Shown piece by piece: positions 1 through 7,282 of a stretch of DNA of 28,613 nucleotides; the first letter of the stretch is position 1, and each line of letters starts with the position of its first letter. Both the position numbers and the translations under genes were made by a program. The notes beneath the pieces are model-generated. The model searched no databases and was not told where the DNA came from. It saw nothing but the letters and a program-made list of their open reading frames with translations. The stretch is from DATKKM01 sp036741795. Lineage in GTDB: Bacteria > Chloroflexota > Dehalococcoidia > SM23-28-2 > RBG-16-64-32. The stretch spans positions 1 through 28,613 of the forward strand of contig DAINRO010000027.1 of NCBI GenBank assembly GCA_036741795.1, read 5' to 3'.

Positions 1-269
1 AACGGCCCGACACTTGTGTCCGAGGGCTCCCCGGGGGCGCGCCGCGACCCATGGAAGGAGTGCTGCTCCCCGTCCCTGACGACGCTAAAGCCACAGTCCA
101 GTACGTTGCGATTGGGGTAGAGGCCCATCGCGACGCCGAAGTAGAAGGAGCCGTCTTCCGGGTACCCGTTGAACCAGTAGCGGTCGTAGACGTTGCGGTC
201 GCTGGAGGCGGGGTGTGCTACGGGTTCCGGTGTCTGGTGCACAGGGAAGTCATCGAACCGAGTCAGCAT
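1..269 (-). CDS. Conserved hypothetical protein, N-terminal part, cut by the window edge
   Basis: The reverse strand is open from an ATG at 269 to the left edge, giving 89 codons with no stop. The protein begins MLTRFDDFPVHQTPEPVAHP and continues with motifs such as SDRNVYDRYWFNGY, GLYPNRNVLD and FSVVRDG. The aromatic-rich, non-repetitive composition looks like a genuine protein. The ATG overlaps the TGA of the upstream SnoaL-like gene by one base (TGATG), which suggests translational coupling in one operon. The opening resembles uncharacterised actinobacterial and Chloroflexota proteins of about 350 residues, some annotated as tocopherol-cyclase-like or lipocalin-like, but I cannot name the family with certainty. 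The C-terminal part lies outside the window, so no function is assigned. Confidence 0.75.
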   Translation of the reverse strand, partial: MLTRFDDFPVHQTPEPVAHPASSDRNVYDRYWFNGYPEDGSFYFGVAMGLYPNRNVLDCGFSVVRDGEQHSFHGSRRAPGEPSDTSVGP

Positions 270-643
270 CAACCGCGCCCGTAGGGATCATCGATTGCGA
301 AGAGCCAGGAGCCGTCGGGCTGCTTGCGCACTATCTCGATCGCTTTACCGGCAAGGACCATGTCGGTCCCATCACGGGTCCTGGCCGTTCCTGACCAATC
401 GTTGTAGAGCACGGCGGTATCGCCCGCGATATGCGTGCGAACCACCTCTAGCTTCAGGGAAGTCCCCATGTCGATGACGTTCTTGAGAGACTCGCGAATA
501 GCGTTTTTCCCCTGCACTACCTGGCCGGGCAGGGGAACAAACACTGCATCCTCCTCGTAGAGCAAGGCAAGAGCGTCCACATCACCCAGGTTGAGTGCTC
601 GTTCGAAAAGGACATCGACTTCCTCAGGCGTTGTTGCGGACAT
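269..643 (-). CDS. SnoaL-like / DUF4440-type NTF2-fold protein
   Basis: This 124-residue protein has the length and pattern of the NTF2-like alpha+beta barrel families (SnoaL-like, DUF4440, YybH): an N-terminal helix (EEVDVLFERALNLGDVDALA), then LYEEDAVFVPLPGQVVQGKNAIRE, then strands including TAVLYNDWSGTARTRDG and a final KQPDGSWLFAIDDP. Members act as small isomerases, hydrolases or ligand-binding proteins, and the substrate cannot be read from sequence. The start is ATG behind a purine-rich GAGGAGGGGG stretch at about 648-657. It lies 72 bases after the glycosyltransferase gene and overlaps the next gene by one base, so it is probably an operon member. The fold is fairly sure, the function unknown. 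Confidence 0.85.
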   Translation of the reverse strand: MSATTPEEVDVLFERALNLGDVDALALLYEEDAVFVPLPGQVVQGKNAIRESLKNVIDMGTSLKLEVVRTHIAGDTAVLYNDWSGTARTRDGTDMVLAGKAIEIVRKQPDGSWLFAIDDPYGRG

Positions 644-715
644 GCTTCCCCCTCCTCGCGCTTGCGGTTTTATGCGATCTTACAGCGACATCATCGGAAG
701 GCGCACGGCGCCGGC

Positions 716-1573
716 TTATGCGTTCTTCGCGATGGAGTAACGCCCGGTCTCGTCCTGCGAGAGGATGTACCCGTGGTCGCTCAGCCGCGCGGCAAAGCCC
801 TCGATCCCGAGCCACGGTTTATCGGCGTAATTCTGGATGTAGTAGCCCAGGTTGGCGACGTACTCATCGACGTGACAACCCCAGTTAACCACGGTGTACA
901 CGTCGTTCCAGGCGACCATGAATCCCGCGGCCTTCACATCCACTGAGTAGTTGCCGTCGTCCGGGAAGCGGAACGTGCTCGATTCGATGTTGCGCCAGCG
1001 CACGCCGCTTTCCCACACCTCCCGACGGACTATGCAGTTCGTGGTGACGTTGCCCTCGGCGACCATCACCGTTGCACCATTCCGCTCCAGGCGTTCCGCT
1101 GGCTTCTCAATCCACACCTCACCTTCGTCGGCGCGGGGCACAGGTGAGAACGGAGAAAGCTGGCCCAGGTTCGGGAACGCCTCGAACTTGCTCAGGAGTT
1201 CGGTGTCCCAACCGGGAAGGAACTCGACGTCGTTTTCGCTGACGTGGATGAAAGGGCCGCGGGCGCGAGCCATGACCGGGTTCAGCGCTTCGCCGCCCAG
1301 GTTCTCGTTGAGCAGCACCGGATGGCGGTTGGAGTGACCCGCGCAGACGTCACTGATGAAGGAATGGGACCCATCCGAGGAACCATTGTCAATGATGAAT
1401 AGCTCGTAAGGGACGGAAACGGTTGCCAGGTACGAATTGACGGTCGTTTCGAGGAGCGCGCGACGGTTCCAGTTGAGGATGATGGATGACAGCAAAGGGG
1501 ATTCACCGTGCAACAAGCGCGACGCGACACGCCTCAGGGGGAGGGGTAACAGGCGCCGTGCCCGGGTCAGCAT
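716..1573 (-). CDS. Family 2 glycosyltransferase
   Basis: A 285-residue GT-A fold glycosyltransferase. After about 28 basic residues it shows the GT2 opening strand SSIILNWNRRALLETTVNSYL (about 29-49), then the nucleotide-binding FIIDNGSSDGS (about 59-69). The metal-binding position reads VSENDVEFLPGW, so the usual DxD is END, as in many rhamnosyltransferase-like GT2 proteins. No transmembrane segment is obvious. It presumably moves a sugar from a nucleotide donor to a cell-surface glycan or lipid; the acceptor is unknown. It begins 15 bases after the stop of the F420-type gene without a clear ribosome binding site, which suggests coupling with it. The family call is firm, the substrate open. 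Confidence 0.9.
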   Translation of the reverse strand: MLTRARRLLPLPLRRVASRLLHGESPLLSSIILNWNRRALLETTVNSYLATVSVPYELFIIDNGSSDGSHSFISDVCAGHSNRHPVLLNENLGGEALNPVMARARGPFIHVSENDVEFLPGWDTELLSKFEAFPNLGQLSPFSPVPRADEGEVWIEKPAERLERNGATVMVAEGNVTTNCIVRREVWESGVRWRNIESSTFRFPDDGNYSVDVKAAGFMVAWNDVYTVVNWGCHVDEYVANLGYYIQNYADKPWLGIEGFAARLSDHGYILSQDETGRYSIAKNA

Positions 1574-1588
1574 GCGGAAGCCAAAGGA

Positions 1589-2044
1589 CTAATCCACGGG
1601 ATCAAGGATAACCAGGGGAATTTCCCGCCTGGTGCGCTCCTGGTAGCGGCCGTAGTCGCGATATCGCTTAACTACCTGGGGCCACAGCTTCGTGCGCTCT
1701 GTTTTAGAAGCGACGCGTGCGCGCATTGCGAGGTCTTTCCCCATGCTCACCACGCGCACGTCGGGGTTGTCGCGAAGGTTAAGGAACCACGTGGGGTGCC
1801 GGTCGTCACCTCCGTACGAGGCTACGATGATGATTTTGTCTCCATCCTGGACCGGCGAGGTCAGCATCGTTGTTCGTTTCTTGCCCGTCTTGCGTCCGGT
1901 CGTCGTCAGCATGACGACGGGCATGCCGAAGATGTCGCCGAGAACGCGCCCGTTGCTCGCACGGAAGATGGACTGGTGCACGCCCGTCCAGAAGCGGACT
2001 GTGGAGTCCTTCAGCCAGGCGCCGGTGGAGTGTCCGTTCGCCAT
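1589..2044 (-). CDS. DDN-like F420-dependent oxidoreductase (deazaflavin nitroreductase family)
   Basis: This 151-residue protein carries the split beta-barrel signature of the DDN/FDOR family: GDIFGMPVVMLTTTGRKTGKKRTTML, then VQDGDKIIIVASYGGDDRHPTWFLNLRDNPDV. The GRKTGKKR segment and the HPTWFLNL segment are the usual cofactor F420-binding regions. Family members use reduced F420 to reduce quinones, nitro compounds or other small molecules. Its length matches the family. The start ATG lies two bases after the TAG of the 90-residue membrane protein gene (TAGATATG), so the two are almost certainly co-transcribed. With the LLM-class protein at 23725-24744 it suggests that the organism makes or uses F420. 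The physiological substrate is unknown. Confidence 0.92.
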   Translation of the reverse strand: MANGHSTGAWLKDSTVRFWTGVHQSIFRASNGRVLGDIFGMPVVMLTTTGRKTGKKRTTMLTSPVQDGDKIIIVASYGGDDRHPTWFLNLRDNPDVRVVSMGKDLAMRARVASKTERTKLWPQVVKRYRDYGRYQERTRREIPLVILDPVD

Positions 2045-2046
2045 AT

Positions 2047-2319
2047 CTACATCGTGTAGCGCTTGGCCATGTTACTCGCCCACGACATCAGGTCCAGAGC
2101 GAACGCAAGGGCCAGCCAGATGTAGTCCGAATCGGTGGGGTTGCCATTGGGCGCCACTGCCACGAAAGCCAGGATTGTCCAGGGGAAGAAAACGAACCCC
2201 ACGAGTGGCCAGAGTATTTCGTCGAACGCACGCTCCCAGCGGTCCATATCTATCAGCCACCAGAGAATAATTCCGAAGCGGGGTCCGGCGAATGCGGAAA
2301 TTAGTAGCAGACAACCCAC
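2047..2319 (-). CDS. Small three-helix membrane protein, unknown function
   Basis: A 90-residue hydrophobic protein with three predicted membrane segments at about residues 2-24, 34-56 and 66-82, separated by a short acidic loop and by the polar loop APNGNPTDSDY. The start is GTG at 2319, supported by a full AAGGAGG ribosome binding site at 2327-2333 with a seven-base spacing. It is the first gene of the minus-strand run that continues through the F420-type oxidoreductase two bases downstream. I do not recognise the family. An accessory role for the adjacent enzyme at the membrane is possible but is only inference from spacing. Confidence 0.8.
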   Translation of the reverse strand: MGCLLLISAFAGPRFGIILWWLIDMDRWERAFDEILWPLVGFVFFPWTILAFVAVAPNGNPTDSDYIWLALAFALDLMSWASNMAKRYTM

Positions 2320-2326
2320 GGTGCGG

Positions 2327-2333
2327 CCTCCTT
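2327..2333 (-). promoter_or_regulatory. Ribosome binding site that fixes the GTG start of the small membrane protein
   Basis: Read on the minus strand this is AAGGAGG, seven bases before a GTG at 2319. It supports GTG initiation for an otherwise short, unknown gene. Confidence 0.75.
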
Positions 2334-2375
2334 AGTTGTCACCTTTCCGGCGATGATAGCACGCAAAGGGAGGGA

Positions 2376-3398
2376 TTAGCCCAGCGCCGGCTTGACAAGG
2401 ATCTTGGCGTGAGCCTCCGGGTCACTGAGCGACTCGAAGGCTGCTGGAACCTCTGAGATGCCGACTTCGCCCGTGATGAGCGGTTCGACATCAATGCTCC
2501 CGTCCGCGATATAGCCCAGGGTCTGGTTGAACTCCATCGGGTCGTAGCCAAGGACGAAATGCAGAGAGAGTTCCTTCGAGACTCCGATAAGCGGGCGGAT
2601 TGGATCCGGTTCCATGCAGACACCGGCGACGACAATCCGCGCGTTCCGCGGAGCCCAGAGCATGGCGTCATCCAGGATGCCACGCACGCCAATCGCTTCG
2701 AATATGACCGGCGTCCGCACACCGGCGGCCGCGGTCCAGGCATCGATGGCGGCCCTTTCCCGGGGATCGATCGATTCGTGTGCGCCCATGAGCGACGCCA
2801 GAGAGCGCCTCTTCGGCGAGAAGTCAGCGGCGATGATTGGCTCCGCACCCTTGAGCCGCAGTGCGGCGATGATCGCCAAACCGATCGGGCCGCACCCCAG
2901 GACGATCGCCCCTTCCCCTTGTTCGATCCGCGACTTAGCCACGGCGTGCACTCCCACGGCCATCGGTTCCGTGAGGGCAGCACGGCGCGGGTCGAGTCCA
3001 TTTGGCACCTTCACGCAAAAGGCCGGGCTCAACACCATGCGCTCGCCGTATCCGCCGGGGTACTGCGTGGAGTATCCCACCTGGGCCAACCCCGCGGATC
3101 CAAAAACAAGGGGGATAGAGACGACGACGTCGCCAGGCTCAACCCCGGAACTGCCGGGGCCAAGTTCCAGTACTCGCGCCGAGAACTCGTGGCCCATCAC
3201 CACGTCGCCGTCCAGGTCCGCCGGATACCCCGCCGCCGCGGCGACTTCCTTCATCTGGTCCGTGTGCTTGAGCGCGTGAAGATCGGAGCCACAGATCCCA
3301 CAGGCTATCGTTTCCGCAAGCACCGTCCCGATCCCGGGCACAGGCTCCGGCACATCCTCGACCAGCAGTCGGCCTTCACGCATCACGGCCGCGCGCAT
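2376..3398 (-). CDS. Zinc-type medium-chain alcohol dehydrogenase
   Basis: A 340-residue MDR-superfamily dehydrogenase. The N-terminal GroES-like domain shows the catalytic zinc site: C36 within CGICGSDLH, and H70-E71 within VVMGHEF. The Rossmann domain contains GAIVLGCGPIGLAIIAALRLKGAEPIIAADFS, giving a GxGxxG turn and an acidic residue that favours NAD over NADP. The structural zinc loop with four cysteines, normally near residues 90-120, is absent; the equivalent region reads GYSTQYPGGYGERM. The likely reaction is NAD-dependent oxidation of a secondary alcohol or polyol; butanediol or sorbitol dehydrogenases are the nearest style, but the substrate is not determinable. I chose ATG at 3398 rather than the TTG one codon upstream because GAAGGG lies about eight bases before it. 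Confidence 0.9.
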   Translation of the reverse strand: MRAAVMREGRLLVEDVPEPVPGIGTVLAETIACGICGSDLHALKHTDQMKEVAAAAGYPADLDGDVVMGHEFSARVLELGPGSSGVEPGDVVVSIPLVFGSAGLAQVGYSTQYPGGYGERMVLSPAFCVKVPNGLDPRRAALTEPMAVGVHAVAKSRIEQGEGAIVLGCGPIGLAIIAALRLKGAEPIIAADFSPKRRSLASLMGAHESIDPRERAAIDAWTAAAGVRTPVIFEAIGVRGILDDAMLWAPRNARIVVAGVCMEPDPIRPLIGVSKELSLHFVLGYDPMEFNQTLGYIADGSIDVEPLITGEVGISEVPAAFESLSDPEAHAKILVKPALG

Positions 3399-3677
3399 CA
3401 ACTAACCCTTCTCACTGGCATACTCCGGTGATACTACCAGCCGACAAAGGTAAGGGTCATATTCTGACCTACTCGGCGGGCGCCGGAACACCGGTGCCAA
3501 GCTCGCGTCGATCCGAGACAACTTCTCCCCCAAAATCGCCTCTCTGACGAGTGTTTAGGAACCTTATCAGGTTCGTTTAGGGAACTTGAGGATTCGCGTA
3601 GGAGCCATTTAGGAACGCGGCCCTTGCCGGGGTGCGAATCTGCGTTCAACAAGCAACTGCGAGAGGAGAAAAACCAA
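3399..3677. promoter_or_regulatory. Divergent intergenic region with repeated TTTAGGAAC boxes and a palindrome
   Basis: This gap separates the divergent alcohol dehydrogenase and FAD oxidoreductase genes. Three direct repeats of TTTAGG(G)AAC occur on the plus strand at 3553-3562, 3575-3585 and 3607-3616, spaced 22 and 32 bases apart, close to two and three helical turns. A perfect inverted repeat, GAACCT-TATC-AGGTTC, covers 3559-3574 and overlaps the first box. This looks like an operator for a dimeric regulator, with no regulator gene in view. I could not identify a convincing -10/-35 pair. Confidence 0.45.
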
Positions 3678-5138
3678 ATGACCATCACGGCAACCGGCAA
3701 GACCACTTCAACCCAGACCAACAGCAATGAAGGAGTCGCCATGACAATCGCAGCCGTCGCACCATCACCAGCCGCCCTGAACTTCGAGGCCCTCGCCGCT
3801 CGCGTCTCCGGCGAAGTCATCACCGCCGGACACGACCAGTACGACGAAGCCCGCAAGGTCCACGACGTCACCGTCGACCGGCGTCCCCTCGTCATCCTCC
3901 GGGCGCGGACCCGGGACGATGTGGCGAAGGGGGTCCGCTTCGCCGTCCAGAACGACCTCCCGCTGGCCGTCCGCAGCGGCGGCCACAGCGTCCCCAAGAT
4001 GAGCATGATCGACCAGGCTATGGTCATCGACCTCTCGGCCATGCGCGACGTCGTCATCGACTCCTACCGCCGCGTCGCCCACATCCAGCCCGGCGCCACT
4101 TCCGCGGACATCTCCGGTCCCGCCCACGCCTATGGTCTTGCGCTCACCACAGGCGACACCTCGTCCGTCGGCATCGGCGGGCTGGCCACGGGCGGCGGCA
4201 TCGGTTACATGGTCCGGAAGTACGGCCTCACGATCGACAACCTGCTTTCGGCGACCGTGGTCACTGCGTCGGGTGAGATCGTCACTGCGAGCCCGATGGA
4301 ACACCCGGACCTCTTCTGGGCGATCCGCGGCGGTGGTGGCAACTTCGGCATTGTCACCGAGTTCGAGTTCCAGCTCGCCCCCGTCGGCCAGATCCTCGGT
4401 GGCGCCCTGATCCTGCCTGCCAACCACGACACTGTTCGCAAGTACCTGGACTACATCGTGACAGCCCCCGACGACCTCACCACCATCACGAACCTTATGC
4501 TCGCGCCGCCCGCGCCGTTCATCCCCGAGGACCGCGTCGGCGAGCCGATCCTCATGGTGCTCGTCACCTGGACGGGCAGCCAGGAAGAGGGCGAGCGCGC
4601 CATCGCGCCGCTGCGGGCAATTGCGGAGCCCGTGACTGACCTCGTGGGCCCGATCCCCTACCCGGCGATCTACGTGTTCATGGAGCCAGCCGCTGCACCT
4701 CACGCCGCAGTCGTGCGGTCCCAGTTCTCGAAGGCGTTCAGCGACGAGTCGATCGACGCGATCCTCAAGGCAATGGGCCACGTCAGCTCTCCGATGAACA
4801 TCGTCCAGCTGCGCGGGTTGGGCGGCGCCATGGCCCGCGTCGACGCCGACGAGACGGCCTTCGCCCACCGCGACGCCAACTACCTGACGACGGTGCTCTC
4901 GCTCTGGCTCGACCCCGAGGACGACGCGGTCAAGCACAACGAGTGGGCAGACGCGCTCTTCTCAAAGATCCGCCAGGACGCGGACGGCGTCTACGTGAAC
5001 TTCCTGGAGAACGAGGGCGAGGAGCGCCTCCGCGAGGCCTACCCCGAGGAGACGTACAACCGGTTGGCGGAGGTCAAGGCGAAGTACGACCCCACCAACG
5101 TCTTCCGCTTCAACCAGAACGTGGCACCCCGGTCATAG
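3678..5138 (+). CDS. FAD-linked oxidoreductase, berberine-bridge (BBE) type
   Basis: A 486-residue flavoprotein of the PCMH/VAO fold. The FAD-binding domain contains LVILRARTRDDVAKGVRFA and RSGGHS, whose histidine (H103) is the usual 8-alpha covalent FAD ligand. The second attachment cysteine of bicovalent enzymes appears replaced: the segment reads GDTSSVGIGGLATGGGIG, with threonine at the expected cysteine position. A C-terminal BBE motif is present (YNRLAEVKAKYDPTNVFRFNQN). Members oxidise sugars, alcohols or aromatic compounds using oxygen or another acceptor. Two in-frame starts are plausible: ATG 3678 behind GAGAGGAG, and ATG 3741 behind a textbook AAGGAG. Both give MTI peptides and the core domain begins after the second. 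No signal peptide is seen. Divergent from the dehydrogenase and followed by a hairpin terminator. Confidence 0.92.
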   Translation: MTITATGKTTSTQTNSNEGVAMTIAAVAPSPAALNFEALAARVSGEVITAGHDQYDEARKVHDVTVDRRPLVILRARTRDDVAKGVRFAVQNDLPLAVRSGGHSVPKMSMIDQAMVIDLSAMRDVVIDSYRRVAHIQPGATSADISGPAHAYGLALTTGDTSSVGIGGLATGGGIGYMVRKYGLTIDNLLSATVVTASGEIVTASPMEHPDLFWAIRGGGGNFGIVTEFEFQLAPVGQILGGALILPANHDTVRKYLDYIVTAPDDLTTITNLMLAPPAPFIPEDRVGEPILMVLVTWTGSQEEGERAIAPLRAIAEPVTDLVGPIPYPAIYVFMEPAAAPHAAVVRSQFSKAFSDESIDAILKAMGHVSSPMNIVQLRGLGGAMARVDADETAFAHRDANYLTTVLSLWLDPEDDAVKHNEWADALFSKIRQDADGVYVNFLENEGEERLREAYPEETYNRLAEVKAKYDPTNVFRFNQNVAPRS

Positions 5139-5159
5139 ACGGCAGGTCGCCCAAGGTGA

Positions 5160-5188
5160 ACAGCCCGGCGGGGTTTCCGCCGGGCTGT
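5160..5188 (+). terminator. Intrinsic-terminator hairpin after the FAD oxidoreductase gene
   Basis: A perfect 12-bp stem (5160-5171 paired with 5177-5188, ACAGCCCGGCGG arm) encloses a five-base GGTTT loop and is followed by GGTGTCTTCTC. It begins 22 bases after the oxidoreductase stop. The tail is only moderately T-rich. The convergent MFS gene ends 30 bases further on, so the hairpin may serve both strands. Confidence 0.8.
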
Positions 5189-5217
5189 GGTGTCTTCTCG
5201 TGACAGCCTCATCGAGG

Positions 5218-6651
5218 CTACGGCGGGCTGGCAGCGGAGGTAGCGTCCTCACCTCTCGTGTGCTCTGCGATGAAATCGCTAAGGACGCGCTGCACGTCGA
5301 CGTCTGCGCTACGACTCGCCTGGTAGACGAACCAGGCACCGAGTGACGAGACGGTGGCCGTGGCGATGATGATGGCGTAGCGCAGGCTGTCACCCTCGTT
5401 TACATCGAACTGCTGCTGGAATAGCTCCGACATCCCGCCGATGACGACGGGCGCGGCGGCGGCGCCAAACACCGCGAGCGAGAGGCCAAACGCGGCGAAC
5501 GATTGGCTGCGGATGCGCGGCGGCGAGCAGGCCGCCACCACGGGAATAAAGCCTCCGGACCCAATCGACGCCAGGAACGCGCCGCCGAAGATCAGCAACA
5601 ACGATATCGCCGGGATTGGGATGGCGAAGCCGATCACCCACGTCACGGTCAGCAAAACGACAGCAGCCGCGCCCATCCGGGTCAGGTAACCGAACCCGCG
5701 AGGCCGCCGCGCGTCGACGAATGGCCCTGCCAGCAGCTGTCCGACGAACGCCGACAACGCCAGGCCGCCGAATGCGCCTGCCGCTTGCTCTGTCGAGAAA
5801 TCGTATTTGCGCTCGAATAGCGCGGGAAACCAGTAGACGATGCCGATCAAGACGAACCCAATTGCCGCGTTGGAGAAGATGAGGTAGCGAAGGGTACGAA
5901 TGCGAAAGATCGTCGAGAGACTCTCGAAGAATCCCCACTTCTTCTCCGGCTCGCGCAAGAACTCCGCGAGCAACGGGTTGGCGTCGACGGCGGTCGCCAG
6001 TTCCGCCTCGCCTCGCTTCGGTTCTCGCAGCGTCAATGCAAAAAGGCCGACCAGCAGTCCAGGGATGGATACCGCGACGAATGCCCACCGCCATCCCGCC
6101 GTGGCAATTATGGCCCCACCGACGATGGCACCGATGATCTGGCCGAACGGGTTCGCCGAGCGCCAGATGTTCATCACGCGGCCGCGAACACCCACCGGGT
6201 AGTAGTCCGAGAGCAGGCTCAGGTGCGTCGGGCCGATAGTGCCCTGGCCGAAGCCGAGCAGAGCACGGGTGAGAAAGAGTTGCATGAACGAACGCGAGGC
6301 TGAGGCGAAAAGGCCGGCACTACCCCAGATCACGGCGGCGATTACCAGGATGTTGCGGCGGCTCCACCGGTCCGCAAGGTTGCCCAACGGCAGCGCAAGG
6401 AGACCGGTGATCGAAATAACCGCTAACGGGAGCAGGCCGACTACCGCATCGGAGACGCCGAAGTCGGCGCGGATATCGTCGAGCGCGACGGCGAGCACGG
6501 CGCGGTCGAATTCGTCGATGGCGTTGAGGACGAAGAGGATAGCCAGGGGGCGAAGGCCATACTGGCGCAGCGACGGCGTAATCGTGCCCTGCTCTGGCAA
6601 TGGTGGCGCGCCGGCGGGCACCAATGATTCAGTCGACTCGGCGCCAGGCAT
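5218..6651 (-). CDS. MFS transporter
   Basis: A 477-residue major facilitator protein with about twelve hydrophobic segments in two six-helix halves. Helix 1 includes LAILFVLNAIDEFDRAVLAVAL, and the loop between helices 2 and 3 carries the MFS motif A as GNLADRWSRRN. Helix 4 has the RALLGFGQGTIGP motif found in spinster-like and anion/organic-acid symporter branches. The central loop (about residues 210-250) is charged. The substrate cannot be assigned; organic anions, lipids or drugs are all possible. It starts at ATG 6651, 24 bases after the DUF1697 gene, so it may be the last gene of a dnaN-DUF1697-MFS transcript. It converges on the FAD oxidoreductase. Confidence 0.9.
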   Translation of the reverse strand: MPGAESTESLVPAGAPPLPEQGTITPSLRQYGLRPLAILFVLNAIDEFDRAVLAVALDDIRADFGVSDAVVGLLPLAVISITGLLALPLGNLADRWSRRNILVIAAVIWGSAGLFASASRSFMQLFLTRALLGFGQGTIGPTHLSLLSDYYPVGVRGRVMNIWRSANPFGQIIGAIVGGAIIATAGWRWAFVAVSIPGLLVGLFALTLREPKRGEAELATAVDANPLLAEFLREPEKKWGFFESLSTIFRIRTLRYLIFSNAAIGFVLIGIVYWFPALFERKYDFSTEQAAGAFGGLALSAFVGQLLAGPFVDARRPRGFGYLTRMGAAAVVLLTVTWVIGFAIPIPAISLLLIFGGAFLASIGSGGFIPVVAACSPPRIRSQSFAAFGLSLAVFGAAAAPVVIGGMSELFQQQFDVNEGDSLRYAIIIATATVSSLGAWFVYQASRSADVDVQRVLSDFIAEHTRGEDATSAASPP

Positions 6652-6675
6652 CGTCCGTAGCTTATTCCGACAGGA

Positions 6676-7248
6676 TCAGGGTTGCCTGGCTTCCATCAGC
6701 GCCAGCAGTTTGATCGTCGTGTTCCAGTTGCGAATCGTCATCTCCTGGTAGATCGGCAACGCTACTAGCCGGCTCAGGTAGCTCTGTGTCGCCCTGCTGA
6801 TCAACCTCGAAAAATAAAGGGCGTTGCTGCCGACGAATGCCTGGTCTACGCCTTCCCTCGTTTTCACGTCTTTGATCGCTTTGCTCGCCGAAAGCGACTC
6901 TCTCAGGAAAAGGACGTCGTATCGGTAGGCCGCGGGATCGTCGCCGAAACCTTTTGGAGCCCGCTTGACGATGTCCTTCAATTGGTCGTAACTACGAAGC
7001 ACAACCCGCGAGTCGTAGCTGAATGTCTTCGATAGCGCACCCTCAATCTGGCTAGTGAGTTTCGCTTCGTCACGGCCGTCAGACTGGAAGAGGACATTGC
7101 CGCTCTGGATGTACGTGGTCACGTCCTCCAGTCCCGCCACTTCGAGGCATGACCGCAGGTCCGCCATCTTGATCACGTTCTTCCCGCCGACGTTGATCCC
7201 TCGCAGCAGGGCTACATATTGGCGCGAACGCTCAGCGGCCGTTGGCAT
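6676..7248 (-). CDS. DUF1697 family protein
   Basis: The 190-residue protein opens with the very recognisable DUF1697 signature RQYVALLRGINVGGKNVIKMADLR, followed by TTYIQSGNVLFQSD. The C-terminal half has YRYDVLFLRE and ending TIRNWNTTIKLLALM, which also fits the family. Length is normal. No catalytic function is established for the family, so none is given. It is encoded 34 bases downstream of dnaN on the same strand and 24 bases before the MFS gene. No membrane segment or signal peptide is seen. Confidence 0.93.
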   Translation of the reverse strand: MPTAAERSRQYVALLRGINVGGKNVIKMADLRSCLEVAGLEDVTTYIQSGNVLFQSDGRDEAKLTSQIEGALSKTFSYDSRVVLRSYDQLKDIVKRAPKGFGDDPAAYRYDVLFLRESLSASKAIKDVKTREGVDQAFVGSNALYFSRLISRATQSYLSRLVALPIYQEMTIRNWNTTIKLLALMEARQP

Positions 7249-7282
7249 TGACGGTCCGGGGTGGGCTACGGACTAGCCGAAC

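Noticed and set aside
3765..4937. A long open frame of 390 codons on the minus strand
   Set aside because: It is the antisense of the FAD oxidoreductase, is valine/aspartate/arginine-rich, and matches no family. High GC content keeps such frames open.
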